Below are positions 1 through 11,159 of a DNA stretch of 64,000 nt, piece after piece. The position numbers were made by a program, and so were the translations under genes. Location: positions 806,001 to 870,000 of the forward strand of contig NW_026262659.1 of assembly GCF_021869535.1 (NCBI RefSeq), read 5' to 3'. Each line of letters opens with the position of its first letter. Position 1 is the stretch's first letter. This stretch comes from Mytilus californianus. Taxonomy: Eukaryota; Mollusca; Bivalvia; Mytilida; Mytilidae. Below the pieces are notes generated by a model. That model searched no databases and was not told the origin of the DNA. It was given only the letters and a program-made list of their open reading frames with translations.

Positions 1-557
1 GCAATTACTAAAAGCTAGTTCACTGTACATATTGTATATCAAATATATAAATAACTTTTAAATACACATGTTTCGATGATCTTGACCATGAACACATAGC
101 TCAAAAATTCATGATGCCAGTGGTGTTCTCTCGTATTTAAAAAAGGAAGAAGATTTACAATCTGTTTACCCAATATGTATAATATCTGATATAAATTGTG
201 ATAATTTTGAAATTATAACTTTTGCTTGCGCTATCACAATAAATTACAATAAAGAGTTAATATTGGTGACATACTAATCAACTATGCAATATTATTACAA
301 TGAACAGACACGTAATTGCACTGAAATATTGTTTACTGATATAAAATCAATGAGATCGGACTTAACTGATTGTTTTTCACAGCTACCTATTGAATTCTGT
401 TATTAAATGGCACTTGTCATAAATATTTTCCTATTAAATGGCCTGAACTCACCTGTTAGTTTATTTGTATTAAATAACAAGGATAGATATAATTGATATG
501 AAATGATGTTGACATAATTGATAATTTATTGGAATAGAACGTATACGGGATGAATAC
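1..557. other. AT-rich stretch, no gene seen
   Basis: Both strands are rich in stop codons. I see no domain, splice-framed exon, tRNA or recognisable repeat here. Confidence 0.5.
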
Positions 558-742
558 TGAAAAGTAAAATAACAAAAATACCGAACTCCATGGAAAATTC
601 AAAACGGAAAGTCTCTTATCAAATGGCGAAATCAAAAGCTCAATTACATCAAACGAATGGAAATCAACTATCATATTCCTGACTTGGTACAGGCATTTCC
701 TTATGTAGAATATGGTGGATTAAAAGTAGTTAAAATCCGACA
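558..742 (-). repeat. RepB copy (PLE-2 3' tail)
   Basis: Written on the plus strand it starts with AAAAGTAAAATAACAAAAAT and passes through the shared block CATATTCCTGACTTGGTACA. The same order occurs in at least ten other places in the window. At 12.0-12.5 kb this sequence is the continuation of a reverse transcriptase relic, so this is read as a truncated PLE 3' end on the minus strand. Confidence 0.8.
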
Positions 743-1126
743 AAGACACGTTGACGAATAATAATAAAAATGAAATAAAATAGCATCGGAATAAAGCGCC
801 CATGCTTTAACAGCAAGACATAATCTACCATCAACATTGACTTCAATCTGATTAAAATTCAGATCTATCAGAACTCTCACATGAGTGTAACGAAATCAGA
901 AGTCCATATTTTATTTGATTGCATTAACTTTAGTGGCGTTCTTTGAATCGAAAATTGTTTCATATGTCTTTTCTTAATGTAGAAATTGCAAACAAATAAA
1001 TGAAGTTTTCCTTCAAAATTTATCATTCGTTGCCAGGGAAATTACAAAGTATAAATGAATAACAAATACAAATAAGCAAGAAAACCCATGACATTTAAGA
1101 ACAACGATAAAACTGGACAAATAAGA
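743..1126. other. Unassigned, no gene seen
   Basis: No coding signal or repeat I can name. It separates a RepB copy from a RepA copy. Confidence 0.4.
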
Positions 1127-1342
1127 CGTTTCTCGTTTTTGGTATAGATTAGACCGTTGGTTTTCCTGTTTGAATTGTTTTACACTAGTCTTTTTGGGCC
1201 CTTTTATAGCTTGCTGTTCGGTGTGAGCCAAGGCTCCGTTTTGAGGGCCGTACTTTTACCTATACTTGTTTACTTTTTACACATTGTGACCTGGATGGAT
1301 AGTTGTCTCATTGGCACTCATACCACATCTTCTTATTTATAA
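1127..1342 (+). repeat. RepA copy
   Basis: Runs from TTTCTCGTTTTTGGTATAGA through GAGCCAAGGCTCC to CACTCATACCACATCTTCTT, the terminal block of RepA. The same 200-bp segment recurs at least ten times in both orientations. The short ORFs it contains are chance frames repeated with the element. Confidence 0.85.
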
Positions 1343-1857
1343 ATAAGAGTAAAGATAAATGAACAAATAATAGTGAAGATACAAACAATGAAGACGAATG
1401 TATACATCATGATCAGTATATATAAATGCCTTGACCTCAGTATATATAAAGGCCTTGACCTTAAATGAAGTATATTGACGTTATACAACACATATCATTA
1501 TAAACACACTGTCCTGTAAAGATGTAAGGTAGATTTACCATACGAACAAAACATATCACCCGAGACGAAATGTGATAATCTACCGCACCACCCTCCACTA
1601 AAGTCGTTTATATTATACTAAATGACTAGATAGTTGTATATCATCATGTAGTATATAAGAGTATGGGACATCTTTCATGTATTATCACCTTCTGTCGTCG
1701 AGTTAGAGCCTATTCAATTTAGAAAAAATACAGTATCATAATTTACCAAATTAATTTCCGGGTTATTTCCGAAATTGCATAAAAATTAGTATCTATTTCA
1801 AACTATCTATTTCAAACTATATAACTTAGTACAAACACTTCATATTTAAAAACAAAA
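1343..1857. other. AT-rich spacer with short local repeats
   Basis: Contains a direct repeat of AGTATATATAAA-GCCTTGACC near 1418-1462 and a duplicated CTATTTCAAACTAT near 1792-1818. No coding signal seen. Confidence 0.4.
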
Positions 1858-2352
1858 ATAATAAGGCACATGAGAAACGAAAGATACCAAGGAGACATTC
1901 AAACTCATAAGTCGAAAATAAATTGACATTGCCATGGCTAAAAAAGAAAAAGACCAACAGACAAACAATAGTACACAAAACACAACATATAAAACTAAAG
2001 ACTGTGCAACACGAACCTCACCGAAAACTGGGGGTGATCTCAGGTGCTCCGGAAGGGTAAGCAGAGTCTGCTCCACATGTTGCACCCGTCGTGTTACTCA
2101 TGTTAGTACAAACCCGGTAATAAGTCTTATTCGGTAGGTCACATTCGGGGAAAAGTGGACGGAATTGTAGTTAAAATTTACGAAGGAATTATTTCAACTT
2201 CACCACCACTTGGAACTCTTGGTGTAATAGATTCCTTGTGAGCAGCAACCCTGTATCAAGGAAATCATGATAGAAAATACAAGCCCTGGAATGTAGTATC
2301 AACTGCGAGGTATATACTCCGTATGCAGGCGCTGCTTGAATACATCTTAAAA
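1858..2352 (-). pseudogene. Naiad-PLE 3' tail, truncated copy
   Basis: The reverse complement follows the 3' end of the 17.8-kb Naiad element in order. It begins with C-terminal RT codons (residues such as AAPAYGVYTSQL near 2340-2305 and LLLTRNLLHQEFQ further on). The tail follows, with CTTCCGGAGCACCTGAGATC and a CCATGGC block. There is no RT core, so the copy is 5' truncated. Confidence 0.8.
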
Positions 2353-3061
2353 CATAGGGACAAGTTTTACTGCATCCTAAACCATAATAACCCTCCGTGG
2401 CATCATTGAGAGACAATTTAGTGACTGTCATGATGATGAGGAGAGATTATAAAATCACTGTTCCCACAAAGTGGTTTCTGAGATCGCAACACCCCCTTTT
2501 ATCTCGATGAGTGGACTAGCTAAAAGGTATATATATAGGACAATACGATGATAATCAGTACAGGAAAACACTTAACTGTATAATAACAATATAATAGAAA
2601 CATACAAACACACAAAATAATACAGGAATATCAAAGAATGATGACGGTTTCTAAAAGTAAGAACAAAGTACTTAATCTGCTCATATGAAATCATTCCGTC
2701 TACATACTAATTTCTATGGCTTACATCTTTGGCAGTAGAGTTAACAGTAACTCCACAAACAAAACAGAAGAAAACGACCTTGTGCAATGAGAATAATAAA
2801 CCTTGTTGAAGGTCATAAGGTGACCTTAAATGCCCGTTATTTGGACTCCTCGACAATCATACCACATCTACTTCTTTTTATACACCGTACAGAATTTCAA
2901 TGCATAAATAGAAACGGAATTTTTAAGTCTTTTTATGATGAAAACACGAACTGATTTTGTTCCCCGAAAATATACTAAAATAAGTATTGGAAAATAACAG
3001 CATAACTTTAGCCTTCTTTATTAAGTCTATGATGCCAAACGTAAAAATGAATTCTAGACTT
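2353..3061. other. AT-rich stretch, no gene seen
   Basis: No ORF with recognisable content and no assigned repeat. Confidence 0.4.
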
Positions 3062-3122
3062 TATAAATTTCAACCATACGCTTTTCTGGATATACCTTCA
3101 TCAGGAACGCTCACAGTTTCCT
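3062..3122 (-). ncRNA. Possible hammerhead-ribozyme relic
   Basis: On the minus strand CTGATGA is followed after 11 nt by GAAA, the two conserved boxes of a hammerhead core, with a possible GG/CC stem II between them. The flanks do not form a convincing stem I. A related copy at 6365-6412 keeps CTGATGA but not GAAA. Probably a decayed repeat-borne motif, not an active ribozyme. Confidence 0.3.
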
Positions 3123-3273
3123 ATAACTAGTAAACTTTATTAATAAATGGTTAATGTAGAACAAAATTGCATTGTACTTTTCTGTCATTTTGTTTTAAAC
3201 TGGTAATTAAGTAAGCATACGAGTAAATAACGTTGAAAAATTGTAAGTATATGCAATAAACGGTAAATACATG

Positions 3274-3448
3274 CAGTTTTACACTAGTCATTTTTGGGGG
3301 TCTTTAAAGCTTGCTGTTCGGTGTGAGCCAAGGCTCCATGTTGAAGGCCGTACTTTAACCTATAATGGTTTACTTTTACAAATTTTGACTTGGATGGAGA
3401 GTTGTCTCATTGGCACTCAAACCACATCTTCTTATATCTATATAGTAT
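3274..3448 (+). repeat. RepA copy, 5' truncated
   Basis: Starts inside RepA at TTTTACACTAGTCATTTTTG and runs to the terminal CCACATCTTCTTATATCTAT. It keeps GTTCGGTGTGAGCCAAGGCT. Confidence 0.85.
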
Positions 3449-3574
3449 AAATGAAAAAGGATACTTTCTGTCCAAAACAACATATCGTAATGAAAATATC
3501 GGTTTAATAGAGAAGTTCCCGTAACGACAAAAAAGAGAAGATTTAAGTTTTCTAATTGTGAATTTTCCATTTCT

Positions 3575-4060
3575 TTATAGCGACATTCCAGCCGCATATC
3601 CCAGTTGATACGATATTCTAGAGCTTGCATTTCCCAGCATAATTTCCCTGAAAGAGGATTGCTGCTTACAAGGAAACTATTAACCCAAGAATTCTAAGTG
3701 ATTGAAGTTTAAGTCATCCCTTCTATATTTTTACGGACGCCATCACGGATATGTTTCAACTGTCGTAGCTAGCTATAACCCCGTCCTCTTTTCCTCGAAT
3801 GTGACCTACCGAATTAGATTTCTCTGCGAGTTAGTGTTTAAATGAGCAACATGACTTTTTTCACATGCGGAACAGCATCTGCGTACCCTTCCGGAGCACC
3901 TAAGAGTACCATCGTTGTTTGTGGGGTTCGTGTTGTGTTTTGTAGACTGTTGTATGTCTTTTGGTCGTTGTTCATGTTTAGCCATAACACTGTCAGTTCG
4001 TTTACTACTTTTGAGATTTGACCATCCCTTTTGTATCTTCCGGTTCTCTTTAACTGTTCA
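3575..4060 (+). pseudogene. Naiad-PLE 3' tail, truncated copy
   Basis: Collinear with 20.45-20.99 kb: GAGGATTGCTGCTTACAAGG, then ACGGACGCCATCACG, GAATGTGACCTACC, CCTTCCGGAGCACCT and GGGGTTCGTGTTG. It has several indels and about 80 bp missing relative to the copy at 20.5 kb. Only the C-terminal RT codons and the 3' UTR remain. Confidence 0.8.
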
Positions 4061-4269
4061 AGGTTAAGAAGTAATAACAATTTTGTGTTTTTAGGTTATA
4101 AGAGAATAAAAACCTTAAAGAGAAAAAGAAAAAAAAGTCTTTACTATTGTAACAAATTGAAGATTAAAAAGTACAGAGTGTAGGAAAACGGCCAATATAA
4201 ACATATTAGAACCTTAAAATAAAGTACCAGTCTTACTGGTGTAACAAGATCTTAAAACCGTTAAAATTA

Positions 4270-4612
4270 ATGCAAATAAGCTGAAAACTTTGATAAAAAA
4301 AAACTAAAAGTTATAGACATTTGGAGAGTAATAAATCCAAATAAGACACAATATCCCTGGAGAAGAAAAAATAATGAAGGAGTTAGTAGAATTGATTATT
4401 TTCTCGTTAGTCAAAACGTGAGACCTAGGGTACATCACAGATATTAGACCCGCTACTATTCAATATACAGACCATTTAGCGATTCATTTAAAATTAATCA
4501 TTGTCAGGGGGAGAAAGGAAAGGGATGTTTTAAATTAAACAATAGTATTCTTTAAGACGAATCATACAAAATGAAAATAAACACTTTAATAGATAAATAT
4601 TAACATTAATGC
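4270..4612 (+). pseudogene. Non-LTR retrotransposon (LINE) endonuclease fragment
   Basis: Translation gives a WRVINPNKTQYPWRRK segment followed by SRIDYFLVSQNV, typical of the apurinic-type endonuclease of LINEs (the W-R--NP...TW/PWRR...SRLDYFLVS stretch). After a frame change come DIRPATIQYTDHLAIHL, matching the terminal sDHs motif, and a KG-FKLNNSIL-like stretch from the region after the endonuclease. Stops and frameshifts interrupt it, and no reverse transcriptase follows. This is a dead internal fragment; the clade is not determined. Confidence 0.7.
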
Positions 4613-5054
4613 TGAGTATTCATTTCAAAATTCATATTAATGATGTCACACCGTACTATATCACCATCACGTTGAGATAATCTAACAGTTTAATGGTCCA
4701 TAACATAATTATACTTCTGTCAGGTAAGACGAGCTTGTCTTTTTATTGTATTGTAATTTTATTATCAATGATAACATTACAATAATTTGTAAATTTTGTA
4801 ATACTTGTGTATTCATTCTGATTTTTTTTCTGAAAAGAAAGAAAACAAATTTAATAGGATTCCTTTATAAAAGGGATATTATCAATCAATACATTTAACT
4901 CATCAAAGATACCAGGCTAATAGTCTAATAAGTCAGATACATGTTTATCTGCATAGAATTCTTCAGTGGAGCTTGAATAGAAAGCAATGGAAATCAATTA
5001 CGAATTCGAAGTTGAAGAGCATTGAAAACCTCAAACCCAAAAGTTGTACCAAAA
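4613..5054. other. AT-rich spacer, nothing assigned
   Basis: No coding signal or repeat family recognised. Confidence 0.4.
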
Positions 5055-5285
5055 GCTGGCTAATGACATCTTTTCATGGGGACAAAACAAGACTTTAACA
5101 TGCTATCGACAGTATTTACAAAATAAAAACCAGACCGTGTCAATGATAATGCATGTCCAAACACGAGCACTGACTTCTGGACTGGTGGTATCCTCGGGGA
5201 CAAAATGTTCACTAGCAATGACATCGACTCAGTGGTTGTAAAACTCATCTTACCAGGCTTAAAATATAATGCATCAGACGGATGA
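5055..5285 (-). repeat. Relic of a PLE pseudo-LTR (hammerhead-type repeat)
   Basis: The reverse complement carries TTGTCCCCGAGGATACCACC, then CAGTCCAGAAGTCAGTGCTC. This matches the order of the copies at 10.4-10.8 kb and 13.67 kb, where a CCGAGG block is followed by an AGTCAGTACT or GTCAGCACTT block. The hammerhead end that should lie near 5285 is too decayed to score. Confidence 0.5.
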
Positions 5286-5842
5286 AAGCAAGCAAATATA
5301 ACAAATATATTTGACATTTCCGTCATATAATTCCTGTATGTGTACTATGGCCCAAGAAACAAGATTTGAATAAATGAATATGAGGGGTAAACGTAAATTG
5401 GACAGCAACCAGCCTCAAAATAAAAAAAAAATACTCTAAGACACAAAAAGAAATATGTTCTATGGGGCTCATGCTGTATAAAAAGTTACTCTTGTACATG
5501 CCTGAATGTCATTGTTTTTTTTAATGTTAACTGGTTTCGATAATGATTGTCCTCTGGTTTGTCGTTATTTTTGGAAGAGACCATGCGTGTCCTTTCTGTT
5601 AGTTTATTCGTCTATCATGCTGCGTTTGCTTTGACTCGATATAACCATACGTGTCTTTTCAATTTTTCTGTCGTCATTCTGATAGCTTTTTGTTTACAAT
5701 CTTACAAAAATCCTAGCTACTACAGATGGTTTTGTTTGAATTTCACGAGATGAACTTACAGCACTGAGATCAGGTGCATCCACGTCACCAGTCACATGAT
5801 TAAAATACGGAAAATCACAAACACACAAAATATTACAAGTAA
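5286..5842. other. Unassigned stretch
   Basis: Contains a 68-codon frame (5547-5753) with hydrophobic residues but no start context, splice sites or family I recognise. I do not call it a gene. Confidence 0.35.
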
Positions 5843-6265
5843 AAAGTAAAAAGTGAAAAAAAAAACAACATAAAAACTAACGTCCAAGGAAAATTCAAAA
5901 CGAAAAGTCTCTTATCAAATGGCAACATTAAAAGCTCAAAAACACCAAACGAATGGAAAACAACTGTCATATTCCTGACTTGATACATGAATTTCCTTAT
6001 TTAGAAAATGGTGGATTAAACCTGGTTTTCTAGCAAGCTAGACCTCTCACTTGTATGACAGTCGCATAACTAATAATAAAATAAAAAAAAAAAAAAAAAA
6101 AAAAAATAGGGGTACAGCTGTCAACATTGTGTTATAATCTTAATCACTATAACAAAAAGAATATGTCAACAAAGAATTATAAGATGGAATAAAGATAAAG
6201 CACATAAGTAAAAATGAAAGACAAGAATACAAAAATGACCATAGCATAAATTATAACTCAAATCA
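5843..6265 (-). repeat. RepB copy, longer form with A(24) tract
   Basis: Follows RepB from AAAAGTAAAAAGTG through CATATTCCTGACTTGATACA and AACCTGGTTTTCTAG. It resumes after a run of 24 A (6083-6106) with GGGGTACAGCTGTCAACATT. That last block lies next to the RT side of the tail at 12.24 kb and 23.3 kb, so this copy reaches further towards the RT than most. The A-run replaces about 70 bp of normal RepB. Confidence 0.75.
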
Positions 6266-6364
6266 ATGAACATAAATCTCCAACCCAATATAATAGAATT
6301 CAAAGTTATTGTTATGAATAATATCTCGTGGTCATTTAATCTGTGGAAAAATTGAAAACAACAC

Positions 6365-6412
6365 TTTATAAATTCCACGCGTCCGAAGCAATTTATCTTC
6401 ATCAGGAATGCT
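6365..6412 (-). repeat. Repeat end related to 3062-3122
   Basis: The minus strand reads GAGCATTCCTGATGAAGATA and ends in GGAATTTATAAAGTG. The copy at 3062-3122 has the same CCTGATGAAG and ATTTATAAAGT blocks, so the two are copies of one dispersed repeat. Confidence 0.45.
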
Positions 6413-6608
6413 CAAAGCCGAATATTTGAAAACCATGAACCGAATGAGTTAAAGAGCTATAGGACCAAAATAGCCTAAACATACCTTTTAATACCTAATG
6501 CCTAAGTCATATTAAAAAAAATCAACTAAAAGGTAAATTCTTTTAGGTCCTTTTAGGTCATATAGTTCTTCAACTGTTTCGATTCTTGTACATCATTGGC
6601 TTTGAAAT

Positions 6609-6745
6609 ATGGTAAATTCAAAAAGGAGGAAGGCAATAAAAACTGACAAAATCAAACGCTAGAAATATCAAACAACGGAACGAATGGAAAATAACTGTTA
6701 TATTCCTGACTTGGTACAGGCATTTTCAGAAGAAAGTTGAAGACC
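6609..6745 (-). repeat. Divergent RepB-like fragment
   Basis: Contains GGTAAATTCAAAAAGGAG and CATATTCCTGACTTGGTACA... variants in RepB order, but only about 130 bp and heavily substituted. The same variant form occurs at 27.5 kb and 29.84 kb, suggesting a RepB subfamily. Confidence 0.55.
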
Positions 6746-8024
6746 TTATAAAATAAAAAATGGCAAAAAGTTAAGACAAACCCGGAAAACTGTGCCTTTG
6801 TTAATCCGGTACGAATTGAGACGTTAAAGGGTCGACTATATATAGTTAATTGAAAAAAATCGTTTTATGTTCTGCTTTAAGATACCTAACTTGTGTTTGC
6901 CTTCAACGTTGCATGTATTTCATCTTAGTGTGTGTTTTAAAATTACTTTTATAGTTTGATTTGCAGAGTTGGTACAACTGGTTAAACCCAACCACATTTT
7001 GTGCTTGTACAACATCATGCTGTATGGACAATGTGTTGTTCGTTGTTGTTCGTCCTTATTTGCACGTCTTTTTAGAGGAGTTGGATATTGGTAGTTTGTA
7101 AGGTTTGTTGAACTGTCTAATAATGTTTGTAATTTCAGCTATCCTTTTTATTTTTTATAATGACCTTTCAAGTAATGTGTTGATCTTTGTTGATAACGAA
7201 ACAGAAAAAAAAACAATGAAAAAGGAACAACTCGAAAAAAATATTATACATTTAAATGATATTATACGTTGATTTGAAATAAGTATAAACCACAATTACC
7301 GTGACTTTTGACAAGTACTACCATCAACATCGAAACATTTATCATTACCAAAAAGTGTAAGTACAAACTGACTGAATTATACGTTGCATATTAAAAAGAC
7401 TCTAAATCATACGTATATAAAGTAAACAAGAAGATTCCTTTTATCATAAAACATATTTTTGAACAATTATGTGATCAAATTACATCTATCTTGAAAGCGG
7501 TCGTTTATGTTTGTAATATGTGATACATAAATAATCGCTGTTTTGATTAAAAGTAAATAAATAAGATTCCATCCGTAACGGATGAGAATTTTATATTGAT
7601 AAAATGCAGTTTGGAAGCCTGTTTTTGGTGAGAATTAGTGACAAAAACCCCATATATCATTAACATATTTAAATTTTAAAAAATACGATCAAATCCCAGT
7701 TCATTTTTGTTTATTCTTTATTGTTGTATATTCTTAGTATTCTTTTATTGTAAAATTTTATCATTACGTTTATTTTCATTACTTTTAAAAAATAATTTCT
7801 TAATTCTTTTTCATTGACTTTCATTGCAAAACATGTTGATGAATATCATTTTTCTGAATCTACTCCCTTCTTTTCTTTTATTTGCATAAATAACAACCAC
7901 ATCTACTCCTGTATAAATTTTAATTAAAATAATACAATAAAAGTATAAAATCGAATTTGGAATTGATATAAAATCTAATTATACTTAAGTATAGTTATGT
8001 AAACAAAATATGACCAAATGACCA
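6746..8024. other. Spacer downstream of the 333-codon ORF
   Basis: Very AT-rich. If the ORF at 8.0-9.0 kb is spliced at its 3' end, the next exon would lie here or further left. I could not identify one. Confidence 0.4.
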
Positions 8025-9026
8025 TCAAGTCTTACCGGTAGTCCTACTAATTTTAAATTCATTTGACCATATCGATGACCACTGATTAAAGTCAGAAACC
8101 GGCTGAATTTGTCTTGGATAACTATGAATTCGAGGAGAAATAGAGTTTTGCCCGACATTACCTCTAACAGTGTCCAGTATATCCATAGCGCTTTGTAACC
8201 TGTGAGACAAGATCAATCGTTTCTCTCGAGGAACGGAAGGTATAACGACCAAAGGCATACTTTTTGTCCTTTGAAAATTAGCTCTACGATTTAACAAATC
8301 TTTAGACGTATTCGAATGTGTTTCTGATTTCATCCTGGTGAGTCTTTCTTTACGTTCCCATCGACTTTCCATAGTGATATCAGGTTTCTTCATGGTATTT
8401 TCACTACTGATATCATTTTGTCCGTCCTCGGGTATCGTAGTTTGTAATAGTTTGCTGACATTTCCGATATCAATATAACCCCTAGGGGGCGTTTTACTTC
8501 TTTTTAGAAACAGTTTGCTGGCAGGATAGTGTTTACATAGATTTTCATAAACCGCATCTTCGTATCCTTTCATCATGGCGAACTGTGCTGCTGGAGAAAG
8601 TGACGAAGAAAACCGGGGTTCTTTAGGCAAATGTTTGTTTGAAGTAATTATATCATCTTCATCTTTCTTGGATGTTGCAAAAGCTTTCCTCACCCGAAGT
8701 AGGTTTGTAACTTTTCCACCAAGTGAACGGAATTTTGTACTTACACTCGCCGCTCCCGGTAAACGGTGCGAAACTGTGGATACACTTCGTATTAGAGGTC
8801 GTTCTTCTGGTTGCGGTTTGGCCACTTTCTCGACTGGAGTGTATGTCTGTTTAAGTCTTTCAAGTTCGGTTCCCATTGCAGGCGATAAAGGAAAGTTTGC
8901 TTTAAATTTTCTATCTCTTGGTGATAATAACTTTGGAGAAGAGTTTCCTGAATGATTTGATTGCCTAGAAGAAGACCTGGTTTCTACTCTTAATTCTCTG
9001 TTTTTCCCTTTAGAAGTCATTGTCAT
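8025..9026 (-). CDS. Hypothetical basic, Ser/Arg-rich protein (333 aa)
   Basis: This is the longest uninterrupted frame in the window and unlike the repeat-derived ORFs around it. The 333 residues are rich in Ser, Arg, Lys and Pro, with no signal peptide and no membrane segment. Most of the protein looks disordered, with basic-Ser stretches such as TRSSSRQSNHSGNSSP near residue 17 and KLLSPRDRK near 32. A more ordered patch near 145-175 reads AAQFAMMKGYEDAVYENLCK. I do not recognise a family. The start ATG (9026) is followed by a second in-frame ATG two codons later. Its last codons overlap a good 5' splice site (ACCG|GTAAGA, exon end at 8036), so the protein may continue into another exon to the left, and TGA at 8025 may be intronic. 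Base composition is clearly less AT-rich than the flanks, which supports real coding. Function unknown. Confidence 0.75.
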   Translation of the reverse strand: MTMTSKGKNRELRVETRSSSRQSNHSGNSSPKLLSPRDRKFKANFPLSPAMGTELERLKQTYTPVEKVAKPQPEERPLIRSVSTVSHRLPGAASVSTKFRSLGGKVTNLLRVRKAFATSKKDEDDIITSNKHLPKEPRFSSSLSPAAQFAMMKGYEDAVYENLCKHYPASKLFLKRSKTPPRGYIDIGNVSKLLQTTIPEDGQNDISSENTMKKPDITMESRWERKERLTRMKSETHSNTSKDLLNRRANFQRTKSMPLVVIPSVPREKRLILSHRLQSAMDILDTVRGNVGQNSISPRIHSYPRQIQPVSDFNQWSSIWSNEFKISRTTGKT

Positions 9027-10387
9027 ATTGTTAAGTTATTTACAATAGTTGATTTGCTTAGCTCAGAATGACGACTAATTAGCACGATTATTTCAAATGT
9101 TTACAATGATTTGTAACCGATTCCTTGTGAAGTGTCCAATAAAAAGAAGCTTAAATTAATTTCCTTCTCCTAAACCTGATATATTCCTTGGCACATTGAT
9201 TGCACATTTATTGTTATTCACATCATGTAGTGTTGGAGATAATTTAAAACAATTTCCAATAACTTTATGTAATAGTTCTTTTCTAAACTACAGATTTGTA
9301 ATCTCAATTTCAATCAGGCTCCAAGGCTTTTAATAGTCACAGTCACTAACAAATTCAATAAGTCATTGTAGATTCCATGTTTATAGTTTTGTTGTAATCC
9401 ATCAGAGCAGAAAGTCTAAAACAGTTGCAATCAAACTTCAATATTTTGGATGACAAATGTATTATAAATATCTGCATGAGGTTCTGAAGAAATAATATCA
9501 CGCTGATTGGAAATTCTCTTCTAAAATACTATCGGAACTTTTCATTGTATACTCGGAATCTGCTTTGGAGTCTACTTATTTCCAATGACAGGAAGAGATT
9601 GACACTTGCTTAATTGATTTCTTCATTATCATTTAACAAGTGAGCTCACAAATGTACCACGGCGCAGGTACTTTGTCGATACCAATCAATAGAATTCCAA
9701 CTTATACATTCCCAGTTAATAAATAGCTTTATATAATACGCAATATTACTACAGTTATTACTGGGTACATGCTATATAAGACTTATTCATTCCGTTGTTC
9801 AAAATTTTCTCCATCTAACTTAAATAAAAAGTAGTCAATTTATGAACTTCTTTTATATTTTTAAATTTTTACTCCGCTCTAATGGTTCTTATGTCAACTG
9901 TATGATTGTGAGAAAGTTATTTAACCTGATGCTATCTAATAAATACACAGTTAAAAAATTAGAAAACTCTTTAAGATGAATAATGATATTTCATATAGCA
10001 TCTGTATTACACACAATGGATAGTTTTTCTTTTCATTATATACAAATAAGGTTTTAATTTTCGTTAAGTCATTGTCAACACCTTTTTCAAAAACAATCTT
10101 GAACTAATAGGTTATAGTTAAGGATAAACATAGTTTTGATGTGGTAATTTAATCTGATGGATAACAATACATACATTACCGATAATATTAGTCCTTGTTA
10201 CTTGTGGTCTAATAAGATGGTCGTTTCACTTTTGTTGTTTCATGCTAGGTATAGTTCTGAATAAAAAATAATAAAAGATTTTGTGACAATTGGGCCTACT
10301 TTATATAGTTTGAAGAAAACATTTATTAGACTTTAGAATCTTTTAATTTGAGGTATTATCTGATCTAATAGGTTATAAACTGATTCG
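9027..10387. other. 5' flank of the 333-codon ORF, no gene seen
   Basis: AT-rich, with no domain or repeat I can assign. It would contain the 5' UTR and promoter of the minus-strand gene, but I cannot place a transcription start. Confidence 0.4.
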
Positions 10388-10800
10388 AGCATCACTGATA
10401 ATTTTGATATAGACTAAATGCGCGTTTGGCGCAGCATAATATTTGAGCCTTTTCAAAATCACTTGGTCAACGCCACTGCTAATGGATATTTTGTCCCCGA
10501 GGCTATCATCAGCCATGTTGTCAGCACTTCTGTGTTGGTATGAAATATAAATGATGCTTTATTTTTTGTTTGTTAATTTCCCGTTAAAACATTTTGATTA
10601 ATTATTTCGAAACAATTAGGTCGTTTTACCCCGGTCAAAGATGGACTTAGTCCTATTTGGCACAACATTTCATGAAAATTCGGATTGAATGCTTACAACT
10701 TCGTATTTGATCTAACCTTGCAATTGTTTTGATTTGAGCACTACTGAATATTCTTCTGTAGACAAAAATCACGTCTGGCGTAACAAATGGTGATAAATAA
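10388..10800 (+). repeat. PLE pseudo-LTR bounded by two hammerhead relics
   Basis: Two decayed hammerhead-like blocks stand about 350 bp apart in the same orientation. The first (10388-10437) reads GAGCATCACTGATAATTTTG then GCGCGTTTGGCGCAGC. The second (about 10735-10785) reads GAGCACTACTGAATATTC then CACGTCTGGCGTAAC. Both have lost the CTGATGA and GAAA boxes in part but keep the outer stem I and cleavage-side sequence. Between them lies the CCCCGAGGCTATCATCAGCC / GTCAGCACTTCTGTGTTGG block. PLEs are known to carry hammerheads in tandem pseudo-LTRs, and this fits a relic of that arrangement. Which PLE lineage it served is not shown. Confidence 0.6.
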
Positions 10801-10829
10801 ATATTCCATAACAATCAACCGATTCGTGA

Positions 10830-10970
10830 CCTTTTTGAAGGAATAATTTCAATTTCCTTGCAAGCAGCAGCCCTTTATCAAGGAAATCCTGATAGGAACT
10901 GTAAGTTCATGAATATCGGATCAACTGGGAGATATATTCTTTATATGTAGGCGCTGCTTGAGTGTTGCTA
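10830..10970 (-). pseudogene. Naiad-PLE tail fragment (C-terminal RT codons)
   Basis: Reverse complement of GCAAGCAGCAGCCCTTTATC...GGCGCTGCTTGAGTG matches the C-terminal RT part of the 20.5-kb tail and of 2.2-2.35 kb. It is truncated on both sides. Confidence 0.65.
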
Positions 10971-11159
10971 CATAGAAATGAACATTTCCCAATGGGAAGC
11001 TGAAAGGATCTTTTTTATTCCAACTAATATAGTAATTAAAATATCAAGTATACTTTATCTTACCTAGATATATTCCTAGTCAATACTATCTTTATTTATT
11101 AACTATATTCTATAACTGTTTCAAACGATGTATTTTTAGAAAAAAGAAAATCCAAGTTG

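Noticed and set aside
1934-2137. Basic 67-codon frame with several Cys
   Set aside because: It is the antisense of a Naiad tail; equivalent frames recur wherever the tail occurs.
8575-8955. 126-codon plus frame
   Set aside because: Antisense of the 333-codon minus ORF, which has the better composition and start.
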